From NCBI GenBank assembly GCA_041678005.1, contig JBAYOW010000014.1, positions 1 to 46,577 on the forward strand: a DNA stretch of 46,577 nucleotides, written 5' to 3'. The DNA comes from Sulfurivermis sp041678005 (GTDB taxonomy: Bacteria; Pseudomonadota; Gammaproteobacteria; Thiohalomonadales; Thiohalomonadaceae). Position numbers and translations under genes: made by a program. Shown here piece by piece: positions 1-6,392 of this stretch. The number at the start of each line of letters is the position of its first letter. Position 1 is the first letter of the stretch. The notes under the pieces are model-generated. The model did no database searches. It was not told where the DNA came from and saw only the letters and a list, made by a program, of their open reading frames with translations.

Positions 1-123
1 TTTGCACCTCAATCAGGTCTTCAAGATCGAAATCGTCGTCCGATTATTGGGTTTTTATCTCAGCAAAGCACGACACATGCCGTGGCGGTGTGGTAAAGCG
101 AATATTTCAGGGGCGACTAATTA
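1..123 (-). mobile_element. Arm of a dispersed insertion-type element, left contig end
   Basis: These 123 bases are the exact reverse complement of 46455-46577. The right-hand copy continues outward into an 18-base end (GGAAGCGCTAAATAATTA) that resembles the ends of the two MITEs in this window. This left copy lacks the outermost 14 bases of that end and runs straight into unrelated sequence at 124. Two frames are open from the edge (1-96 and 2-124), so the arm may hold the end of a transposase gene, but I do not recognise the protein. It is most likely a truncated copy of an insertion sequence at which the assembly stopped. Confidence 0.6.
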
Positions 124-137
124 GGTGGCTAAATTCA

Positions 138-236
138 CTATGCCACTACAGTGAGCAGCGCCGAGATGCTATAGGTTTGCATGGTTGCAACGATATTGGC
201 GTCGTGCACCTGCTTGCCACCAATCTGAAAATCCCA
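138..236 (-). pseudogene. Remnant of a PIN-domain (VapC-type) toxin, C-terminal part
   Basis: Read on the minus strand, the segment encodes WDFQIGGKQVHDANIVAT followed by MQTYSISALLTVVA and a stop at 138-140. The pattern GKQVHDANIVATM...LLT is the typical C-terminal block of VapC-family PIN ribonucleases, including the acidic residue of HDA. A TGA at 237-239 lies directly before it in frame. The usual continuation after LLT (FN..DF) is missing where the sequence approaches the element end at 123. No antitoxin gene is visible. This is a decayed fragment, probably cut by insertion or deletion next to the element. Confidence 0.6.
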
Positions 237-548
237 TCAGCTTGATGGCTGTCCTTCGTTCAGTATATTTTCGCTAAAGCCTTAAGGTTCCGGCAAACTC
301 GAGTACATTACCGCAAATTAACCCCCACAAGCCAGGATGGTGGGTTGCTAATACGAAACGTTTTGTGTCGAATAGAGCCGACTATTGCGAAGAACGGCCT
401 GATTGTCGTTTGCGATTCGCACGCTGTTATAAGGTGCGAGTGAGTGGTTGTTTTGTGAAAGACGATAAGGAGATGTGCTGCTTTCTTACGAAGCCGGTAT
501 TGCTGAAGATGTTGGTGTGTGTGCTCTGCGGGGATTACAAAGATATAG
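237..548. other. Stretch without a convincing gene
   Basis: No open frame here has both a plausible ribosome binding site and a recognisable protein. A GTG-started 64-codon frame at 365-559 is cysteine-rich, runs into the MITE at 549 and has no family resemblance. The segment probably is decayed sequence next to the toxin remnant. Confidence 0.4.
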
Positions 549-606
549 GGAAGCGCTGAATAATGTTGGCTAGCCCTGACAACGTAGGTAATTATTCAGC
601 ATTTCC
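549..606. mobile_element. Short MITE-like inverted repeat (58 bp)
   Basis: The segment starts with GGAAGCGCTGAATAAT and ends with the near-perfect inverted copy ATTATTCAGCATTTCC. Inside it shares GTTGGC and CTGACAACGTAGGTA with the 140-bp copy at 4273-4412, but the middle is missing. It has no coding capacity. It looks like an internally deleted copy of the same non-autonomous element. The ends also match, with one change, the end of the element at the right contig edge. Confidence 0.7.
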
Positions 607-651
607 ATAGGCTGATGCTTGGTCTCTGGGCGGATGACGGCCGAAAAATAA

Positions 652-1332
652 ATGGATTACTACATGAATAACCAGATCAGTCCCTTTGATACGCATTTTG
701 CTGAATATGATCAGTGGTTTGATTCTGTGCGTGGGTCTGAGATTTTTGCGCTGGAGCTGGACTGTCTGCGGCAGGCCGTTGATACGGCAAATAGCCGCTG
801 GCTTGAGGTTGGAGTTGGCCCTGGTCGTTTTGCCAGCACGCTTGGTGTGCAGGTGGGTGTCGATCCTTCTGGAGATATGGTCAGCATGGCGTCTGAACGC
901 GGCATTGACGCCCATTTGGCTGCTGGCGAGCGGCTTCCATTTGAGGACTCTTCATTTGATGGGGTGTTGATGGTCTGTACCATCTGTTTTTTGCATGATC
1001 CCGACAAAGCGCTCAAGGAATGTTGGCGAGTCTTGCGTGATAGTGGTCGTTTGGTTATTGGTTTTGTCCCTGCGAACAGTTTGTGGGGTGTCTACCATGC
1101 ACTGCGAGGTGATCGCGGCCACGCCTTTTATTCTGCCGCTCATTTTTATACTTCGGAGGATATTAAGGCGTTGGCGGAAAGCGCTGGTTTCACCTGTCAG
1201 GCAGAATACGGTTGTGTCTTGCCGATTCCAGATAAATCGCTCGGTAATGCTGGCCTAAGTGGACAGAGCCTCAGGGATGAGAGTTTTGTCGTGCTTGTTT
1301 TTTTTAAGGCGGGGCAAGATCATACTTTTTAA
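652..1332 (+). CDS. Class I SAM-dependent methyltransferase (Methyltransf_11 type)
   Basis: The protein of 226 residues is a Rossmann-fold methyltransferase. The glycine-rich SAM site is LEVGVGPGRFA near residue 52, followed by the acidic strand end GVDPS, then the motif LPFEDSSFDGVLMV near 95 and the post-motif GRLVIGFVP typical of Methyltransf_11 proteins. The N-terminal segment FDTHFAEYDQWFD is common in small-molecule methyltransferases. The substrate is unknown. ATG 652 and ATG 664 are both possible starts; neither has a strong ribosome binding site. The gene stands alone between the MITE and the riboswitch region and faces the same way as metZ. Confidence 0.8.
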   Translation: MDYYMNNQISPFDTHFAEYDQWFDSVRGSEIFALELDCLRQAVDTANSRWLEVGVGPGRFASTLGVQVGVDPSGDMVSMASERGIDAHLAAGERLPFEDSSFDGVLMVCTICFLHDPDKALKECWRVLRDSGRLVIGFVPANSLWGVYHALRGDRGHAFYSAAHFYTSEDIKALAESAGFTCQAEYGCVLPIPDKSLGNAGLSGQSLRDESFVVLVFFKAGQDHTF

Positions 1333-1377
1333 TACGAGGATCAAAATTACTGAATAGTGTTGGTGACATGCGGACAG

Positions 1378-1443
1378 CCCCTCTCCCGCTTGCGGGAGAG
1401 GGGAGCTTTAATGTAGGGCGCAATAACCATCAAGTATTGCGCC
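1378..1443. repeat. Bipartite REP-like hairpin repeat
   Basis: Two perfect hairpins sit side by side. The first (1378-1403) is CCCCTCTCCCGC-TT-GCGGGAGAGGGG. The second (1417-1443) has the arms GGCGCAATA and TATTGCGCC around a 9-base loop. The same pair in the same order occurs at 46166-46237. Downstream of the methyltransferase gene the first hairpin could slow transcription, but it has no T-tract. Confidence 0.65.
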
Positions 1444-1537
1444 GGATGTAGATACTCCTCCAGCTGGTGTTGTGTTCCGGCTGATGTCGGTGTCTATTGT
1501 GACGTTAAGCCATCAAGCAAGCGCTCGACTCAGAACT

Positions 1538-1565
1538 GTCATTCCCGCGCAGACGAGAATCCAGG
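1538..1565. repeat. Short dispersed repeat of the GTCATTCCCGCG...GAATCCAGG type
   Basis: The sequence GTCATTCCCGCGCAGACG followed by AGAATCCAGG is a known kind of dispersed repeat in beta- and gammaproteobacterial genomes, usually found as half of an imperfect palindrome. Only one half is present here. It has no visible function. Confidence 0.45.
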
Positions 1566-1680
1566 AGGAACTGCTTTTTGGTTAAAAAGTAATTAAGTAT
1601 GATTTTGCCCTGTTTTTTTAAGGCAAATAACAACGCTGATTGATTGACACGCCAGTGTTGTTTACTTAATCTGAATTTTC

Positions 1681-1730
1681 AGCGCCGATTTGACTCAGCT
1701 TGCAGGCGCTCTATAAATATGGCTAAAGCG
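1681..1730 (+). promoter_or_regulatory. SAM-II riboswitch aptamer upstream of metZ
   Basis: The segment matches the SAM-II (metA) aptamer. Stem P1 is AGCGCC (1681-1686) paired with GGCGCT (1705-1710). It encloses GATTTGACTCAGCTTGCA, whose GATTTGAC and CTTGCA blocks are the conserved loop, and is followed by the A/U-rich linker TATAAATAT and the conserved 3' strand GGCTAAAGCG. The loop AGCT can pair with GGCT to form the H-type pseudoknot. It lies 66 bases before the metZ start, so S-adenosylmethionine would control methionine synthesis. SAM-II is best known from alphaproteobacteria. Confidence 0.85.
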
Positions 1731-1772
1731 AGGGTAAAAACCCGCTTTGGCTCATGGTCGGCGGGTTTTTTG
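1722..1772 (+). terminator. Riboswitch expression platform: antiterminator and intrinsic terminator
   Basis: AAAAACCCGC (1736-1745) pairs with GCGGGTTTTT (1761-1770), which runs into a T-tract, giving a classic intrinsic terminator. A competing hairpin pairs GCTAAAGCG and GGGT (1722-1735) with ACCCGCTTTGGC (1740-1751), with a four-base loop. This alternative uses both the 3' strand of the aptamer and the left arm of the terminator. When SAM locks the aptamer pseudoknot the antiterminator cannot form and transcription should stop: an OFF switch. Confidence 0.75.
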
Positions 1773-1795
1773 TTTTCTGTATATGAAGGTGGGTT

Positions 1796-2986
1796 ATGGA
1801 ACAAGATGATTTTGATGCTTGGGGTTTTGCAACGCAGGCAGTGCGTGTTGGTCAGATAGCAACTAGCGAAGGTGAAAATAGCGAGCCTATTTTTACTACT
1901 TCAAGTTTTCGCTTTGCCAATGCAGCGCAGGCTGCCGCTCGCTTTGCTGGCACTGAATCAGGCAATATTTATACGCGCTTTTCCAATCCAACGGTTCGTG
2001 CTTTTGAGCAGCGTCTGGCTGCATTGGAAGGTGGTGAGTGTTGTGTGGCGACCAGCTCTGGCATGTCGGCGATTTTGGCGACTTGCATGGGTTTGTTGCA
2101 AAACGGTGATCATATTGTTTCTTCCAGGGCCATATTCGGCTCGACGGTGGTGTTGTTTGATAGTTTTATGGGACGTTTTGGTGTTACTACCAGCTATGTG
2201 CCGTTGACCGATCTGCAGGCTTGGGAAGATTCAATTCAGCCGAATACTCGTTTTTTGTTTGTGGAAACACCATCCAATCCACTCACTGAAATTGCCGATA
2301 TCAAGGCCTTGGCCGAGATCGCTCATCGGCATGATTGTTTGTTGGTGGTGGATAATTGTTTTTGTACTCCAGCCCTGCAGCAACCATTGCTTTTGGGTGC
2401 AGATATCGTCGTGCATTCTGCGACCAAGTATATCGATGGCCAGGGTCGTTGCCTCGGTGGTGCGATAGTTGGTCGGCAAGATGTGGTTGGTACGGAGATA
2501 TACAGCTTTTTGCGTACGGCAGGCCCCAGCATGAGTCCGTTCAATGCCTGGGTGTTTCTCAAGGGACTGGAGACGCTGGCCTTGCGTATGCGTGCACACA
2601 GCGCCAACGCGCTGGCGCTGGCGGAATGGCTGGAGCAACAGCCGCAAGTGGCCCGTGTGCATTATCCAGGTCTGCTTTCACATCCACAACATGAGCTGGC
2701 CAAATCTCAACAAAAAGATTTTGGTGGCATAGTGGCATTCGAGGTCAAGGGTGGGCGTGAGCAGGCCTGGACGGTGATCGATGCGACGCGTATGTTGTCT
2801 ATCACCGCCAATCTTGGTGATGCCAAGAGCACCATCACCCATCCGGCCACGACTACGCATGGTCGACTGTCAGCAGAGAAAAAGGCTGAGGTTGGTATTG
2901 AGGAAGGTCTTATCCGCGTTTCTGTCGGCCTGGAGGATGTCGCTGATATTCAGGCAGATCTGGCGCGCGGCCTGGCGCTTGTTTGA
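1796..2986 (+). CDS. metZ: O-succinylhomoserine sulfhydrylase (PLP-dependent)
   Basis: The 396-residue protein belongs to the Cys/Met metabolism PLP enzyme family. It makes homocysteine directly from O-succinylhomoserine and sulfide in methionine synthesis. Visible marks are NIYTRFSNPTVRAFEQRLAA near residue 60, the VATSSGMSAI block, FVETPSNPL near 160, the PLP lysine in HSATKYIDGQGR, and the C-terminal THG-containing block before EEGLIRVSVGLED. The QG after YIDG and the overall fit favour MetZ over cystathionine gamma-synthase, though substrate choice cannot be proven from sequence. The ATG follows GGTGGGTT and lies directly behind the SAM-II riboswitch. A glycerate kinase follows 17 bases downstream. 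Confidence 0.88.
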   Translation: MEQDDFDAWGFATQAVRVGQIATSEGENSEPIFTTSSFRFANAAQAAARFAGTESGNIYTRFSNPTVRAFEQRLAALEGGECCVATSSGMSAILATCMGLLQNGDHIVSSRAIFGSTVVLFDSFMGRFGVTTSYVPLTDLQAWEDSIQPNTRFLFVETPSNPLTEIADIKALAEIAHRHDCLLVVDNCFCTPALQQPLLLGADIVVHSATKYIDGQGRCLGGAIVGRQDVVGTEIYSFLRTAGPSMSPFNAWVFLKGLETLALRMRAHSANALALAEWLEQQPQVARVHYPGLLSHPQHELAKSQQKDFGGIVAFEVKGGREQAWTVIDATRMLSITANLGDAKSTITHPATTTHGRLSAEKKAEVGIEEGLIRVSVGLEDVADIQADLARGLALV

Positions 2987-3003
2987 ATTTGTCTTTATCC
3001 GGC

Positions 3004-4236
3004 ATGAGCGAGTCGTCAGCACGTCATCTACTGCTTGAATGTTATGCCGAGGCATTGCGCGCGGTAGATGGACGCAGGGCGGTGCGTGAGCGTTTGGCAG
3101 CCAATAAAACTGCCGCGCCGGTTTATGTGTTGGCCATCGGCAAGGCGGCAACAGCCATGATGTGGGGCGCACTCGATGCCCTTGGTGATGATTTGGCGCA
3201 AGGCTTGTTGATCACCAAACAAGGCTATGCCGATCCAGCACAAGTAGATACGCGTTTGCAGATAATGGAGGCAGAGCATCCAGTGCCTGGCGCAGCCAGT
3301 TTGGCAGCAGGTCAGACCATGCTTGATTTTCTCGCCAGCCTGCCGCCACAGGCTCCACTCATCACTCTGATCTCCGGCGGTAGCTCGGCGCTGGTAGAGG
3401 TGTTGCCTGCCGGCCTGACTATCACCCAATTGCAGCAAGTCAACGATTGGTTGTTGGCCAGCGGCTGGGATATTGAGCGCATGAATCAGCTGCGTCGTTC
3501 TATCTCAGGCATCAAGGGAGGGCGCTTGCTGGGCTATGTGGGTGAACGCGCCGTACTTAATTTGTTGATCTCCGATGTGCCAGGCGATGACCCGGCGATC
3601 ATAGGATCTGGTTTGTTGGTGCCGCCTCGTCATGAGGATGTGCTGACTAGCGATGAACATGAGCTCTTGCCGTCCTGGTTGCAATCAATTCTGGCGGATT
3701 TGACGGTGTCGCATGTCGATGGTTTCAGTCATGTGCAGACAGAAATTTTGCGTAGCAATAATGATGCACGTGTGGCAGTTGTGGACTTTGCCAAGGCGCG
3801 AGGGATTGCCGTGCATCATCACACTGACTTGCTGCAGGGCGATGCCATAAAAACTGGTGAGATGATTGCAGCAGAGGTAATGGCTGGCAAGTCTGGTTTA
3901 CATGTGTGGGGTGGCGAGACAACGGTATGCTTGCCGCCATCGCCTGGTCGTGGTGGTCGTTGTCAAAGCCTGGCGCTTGCTGCGGCACAGGTGTTGGCAG
4001 GTAGTGAGATATTTCTGCTGGCGGCTGGTACCGATGGCAGTGATGGGCCTGGTGAGGATGCTGGTGCGCTGGTTGATGGGGAAACGACATTGCGGGCCAA
4101 GCAAGAAGGCTATCTTGCCAGACAAAGTCTGCAAGCTGTCGATGCGGGCAGTTTGCTGGAGGCCAGTGGTGATCTGCTGCAAACCGGACCAACCGGTAGT
4201 AACGTGATGGATTTGGTACTGGTATTTAAGCCATAG
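3004..4236 (+). CDS. Glycerate 2-kinase (DUF4147/MOFRL family)
   Basis: The protein has about 410 residues. It carries the N-terminal glycerate kinase domain (VYVLAIGKAATAMMWGA, then EAEHPVPGAASLAAG, LISGGSSALVE and NQLRRSISGIKGGRL) and the C-terminal MOFRL domain (HVWGGETTVCLPPSPGRGGR and LLAAGTDGSDGPGEDAGA). Such enzymes phosphorylate glycerate to 2-phosphoglycerate; older annotations call them hydroxypyruvate reductase (TtuD). ATG 3004 is preferred to the TTG at 2983, which overlaps the metZ stop. The 17-base gap suggests cotranscription with metZ and hence possible control by the same riboswitch, although no metabolic link is obvious. The gene ends just before a MITE. Confidence 0.85.
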   Translation: MSESSARHLLLECYAEALRAVDGRRAVRERLAANKTAAPVYVLAIGKAATAMMWGALDALGDDLAQGLLITKQGYADPAQVDTRLQIMEAEHPVPGAASLAAGQTMLDFLASLPPQAPLITLISGGSSALVEVLPAGLTITQLQQVNDWLLASGWDIERMNQLRRSISGIKGGRLLGYVGERAVLNLLISDVPGDDPAIIGSGLLVPPRHEDVLTSDEHELLPSWLQSILADLTVSHVDGFSHVQTEILRSNNDARVAVVDFAKARGIAVHHHTDLLQGDAIKTGEMIAAEVMAGKSGLHVWGGETTVCLPPSPGRGGRCQSLALAAAQVLAGSEIFLLAAGTDGSDGPGEDAGALVDGETTLRAKQEGYLARQSLQAVDAGSLLEASGDLLQTGPTGSNVMDLVLVFKP

Positions 4237-4272
4237 CTGATAGCACTGAGCAAAACTATCAATGTCTGTTAG

Positions 4273-4412
4273 GGAAGCGTTGAATAATGTTGGCGAGGCA
4301 GTCAGGGCTAGGCAAAAAACGGAGAAAAAGCGCAGTTTACACGTAGTAAATGAGCATTTTGAGCCGTTTTTTAACACCTTCCTGACAACGTAGGTAATTA
4401 TTCAGCGCTTCC
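4273..4412. mobile_element. MITE-like element (140 bp) with inverted ends
   Basis: The element starts GGAAGCGTTGAATAAT and ends ATTATTCAGCGCTTCC, a 16-bp terminal inverted repeat with one mismatch. It has no open frame. An inner pair, AAAAAACGG at 4314-4322 and CCGTTTTTT at 4364-4372, can fold as a second stem. It sits between two convergent genes (glycerate kinase and lpxH) and may serve as a bidirectional transcription stop. A 58-bp deleted relative lies at 549-606. Confidence 0.75.
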
Positions 4413-4432
4413 TTGGCTAAATGGTTGGTGCT

Positions 4433-5149
4433 TTACTCTTGTAGTCGGCAACCTTCGGCATTGCAGATCAGCACGCTGCCGTGTTCTTTATCAGCTTCGC
4501 CCCAGGCGCCCAGCACCAGGCGTTGTTTGCCATTGGGCAGGTCGTGAATGGCTGACTGGTGGGTGTGGCCGTGGATGAGGCGGTTTACCCGATACTGTTG
4601 CATGTATTGTTCGACGGTACCTGCATTTACATCCATTTCATAGGCTTGTTTGCGGCCGGTTTCTGCACGGCTGCTGTCGCGCAATTGCTGGGCAAAGGCG
4701 ATGCGCTCAGCCGGTGTCTTGGCCATAAATGCAGCGATTGAGTTCGGGTCACGGATTTGTTGACGCATCTGCTGATATGGCAGGTCGTCTGTGCACAGCA
4801 AATCGCCATGCATCAGCAGAGTGGGGTTGCCATATAGATCTATGACAATGGGATCGGGCAGCAGACAGCAACCAGTCTGTTGCATGAATTCCTCACCCAA
4901 CAGGAAATCACGGTTGCCGTGCATGAGATAAACCGGCACACCGCTGTCGGTTAGTTTGCGCAGGCCGACAAGAACTGATTTATATTCCGGCAGGATCAGA
5001 TCATCGCCCAGCCAGACCTCGAACAGATCGCCGAGGATATAAACCGCTTCTGCAGCAGAAGCAGCTCCGGCAAGAAACTGTTGAAAAAGTTGCTCTGCCG
5101 GACTGCGTTCACCCTGCAGGTGCAGATCTGAAATAAATAGTGTGGCCAT
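4433..5149 (-). CDS. lpxH: UDP-2,3-diacylglucosamine diphosphatase
   Basis: LpxH is a peripheral inner-membrane calcineurin-type phosphoesterase that hydrolyses UDP-2,3-diacylglucosamine to lipid X in lipid A synthesis. The 238 residues match the usual length. Metal-binding motifs are all present: FISDLHL near residue 5, GDLFEVWLGDD near 40, MHGNRDFLLG near 78, HGDLL near 114, and HGHTHQSA near 195. The start lies 3 bases behind the ppiB stop, so ppiA, ppiB and lpxH form one leftward operon. Confidence 0.95.
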   Translation of the reverse strand: MATLFISDLHLQGERSPAEQLFQQFLAGAASAAEAVYILGDLFEVWLGDDLILPEYKSVLVGLRKLTDSGVPVYLMHGNRDFLLGEEFMQQTGCCLLPDPIVIDLYGNPTLLMHGDLLCTDDLPYQQMRQQIRDPNSIAAFMAKTPAERIAFAQQLRDSSRAETGRKQAYEMDVNAGTVEQYMQQYRVNRLIHGHTHQSAIHDLPNGKQRLVLGAWGEADKEHGSVLICNAEGCRLQE

Positions 5150-5152
5150 CGA

Positions 5153-5647
5153 TCAGTCGCTGATCTCTACCTTCTCGATGATCACAGGCTCGGCTGGAAC
5201 ATCCTGGTGAAAGCTTACTGTAGTGGTGGCCACGCCCTTGATACGATCGACCACATCCATGCCGTCAACCACTTTGCCAAAGACGCAATAACCCCAGCCT
5301 TCGCTGCTGGGTGCGCGGTGGTTGAGGAAGCTGTTGTCCTTGAGATTGATAAAGAATTGCGCGGTGGCCGAGTGTGGGTCATTGGTACGCGCCATAGCGA
5401 CAGTACCACGATCATTTTTCAGCCCGTTGTCGGCTTCATTCTTGATCGGCTCGTGGGTGGGCTTGTTGATCATGTCAACGTTCAGGCCGCCGCCCTGGAT
5501 CATAAAGCCATCGATTACGCGGTGAAAAATAGTGCCGTCGTAAAAGCCCTCGCTGGCATAGCGCATGAAATTAGCTACTGTCTCTGGCGCCTTGTCGGCA
5601 TCTAGCTCGATGCTGATAATACCGAAATTGGTTTGCAACTTGATCAT
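5153..5647 (-). CDS. ppiB: Cytoplasmic cyclophilin-type peptidyl-prolyl isomerase
   Basis: The protein of 164 residues is a cyclophilin without a signal peptide. Catalytic and binding residues are seen in FHRVIDGFMIQGG (arginine near residue 43), VAMARTNDPHSATAQFFINL, and the tryptophan/phenylalanine region GWGYCVFGKVVDGMDVVDRI. It speeds cis-trans isomerisation of proline bonds in the cytoplasm. It is the second gene of a leftward ppiA-ppiB-lpxH operon. The tandem pairing with a periplasmic paralogue suggests local duplication. Confidence 0.93.
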   Translation of the reverse strand: MIKLQTNFGIISIELDADKAPETVANFMRYASEGFYDGTIFHRVIDGFMIQGGGLNVDMINKPTHEPIKNEADNGLKNDRGTVAMARTNDPHSATAQFFINLKDNSFLNHRAPSSEGWGYCVFGKVVDGMDVVDRIKGVATTTVSFHQDVPAEPVIIEKVEISD

Positions 5648-5659
5648 GTTGTCTCCTGC

Positions 5660-6247
5660 TTATTTACTATCGGTCTCGTCGAGGATGACGGCCTGTTGGA
5701 TGATGATGGGCTTGGCCGGTACGTTTTCAAAATAGCCGACGGTGGTGGTGGGCACTTGCGTGATCGACTTGACTGTATCCATGCCCTTGATGACACGACC
5801 AAAGACAGCATAGCCCCAGGCGCGTTGGGTCTTCTCGCGAAAATCAAGAAAATCATTATTGCCGACATTAATGAAGAACTGGGCGCTGGCTGAATGTGGA
5901 TCACTGGTACGAGCCATGGCGATGGTGCCGATGGTGTTACGCAGGCCATTGTCGGCTTCATTCTGGATAGGTTGCCGGGATTCTTTTTGTACCATGTTTG
6001 GCGTGAAGCCACCGCCTTGCACCATGAACCCATCAATGACGCGGTGGAAGATAGTGCCGTTGTAAAAGCCTGCTTCCACATATTGCAAAAAGTTTTCTAC
6101 TGTTTTTGGGGCCTTGCTGCGATCCAGTTGCAGCACGATATCTCCCAGATCAGTTACCAGCCGAACACGCGGATGATCATTATCCGCCCAGGCGAGTTGG
6201 CCCAGGCCAAGCATAAAGGCAAACAGTAAGGCAGTTAGACGAGGCAT
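5660..6247 (-). CDS. ppiA: Periplasmic cyclophilin-type peptidyl-prolyl isomerase
   Basis: The 195-residue protein begins with a signal peptide (MPRLTALLFAFMLGLGQLAWA) and continues as a cyclophilin domain: LGDIVLQLDRSKAPKTVENF, FHRVIDGFMVQGG, IAMARTSDPHSASAQFFINV and GYAVFGRVIKGMDTV. It catalyses proline isomerisation during folding of exported proteins. It is first in the operon with ppiB and lpxH and is divergent from cysS, with which it shares a 145-base intergenic region. Confidence 0.93.
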   Translation of the reverse strand: MPRLTALLFAFMLGLGQLAWADNDHPRVRLVTDLGDIVLQLDRSKAPKTVENFLQYVEAGFYNGTIFHRVIDGFMVQGGGFTPNMVQKESRQPIQNEADNGLRNTIGTIAMARTSDPHSASAQFFINVGNNDFLDFREKTQRAWGYAVFGRVIKGMDTVKSITQVPTTTVGYFENVPAKPIIIQQAVILDETDSK

Positions 6248-6392
6248 GTATGGTTACTCCATTTTTACGTAAGTGCGCCATGATAACAGCATCTACTTAT
6301 AGGCTGAAGATGCAGGCTGGCTTCTGCCAGTTGAGACTGGCTGGTATCATGCTTGCCTTCATCACCAGCGTCAGACTATGGAATCCAGCATC

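Noticed and set aside
365..559. GTG-started frame of 64 codons
   Set aside because: It has no ribosome binding site or family likeness and runs into the MITE at 549.
5153..6247. Tandem ppiB/ppiA as an unusual duplication
   Set aside because: Paired cytoplasmic and periplasmic cyclophilins near cysS and lpxH are ordinary in gammaproteobacteria.
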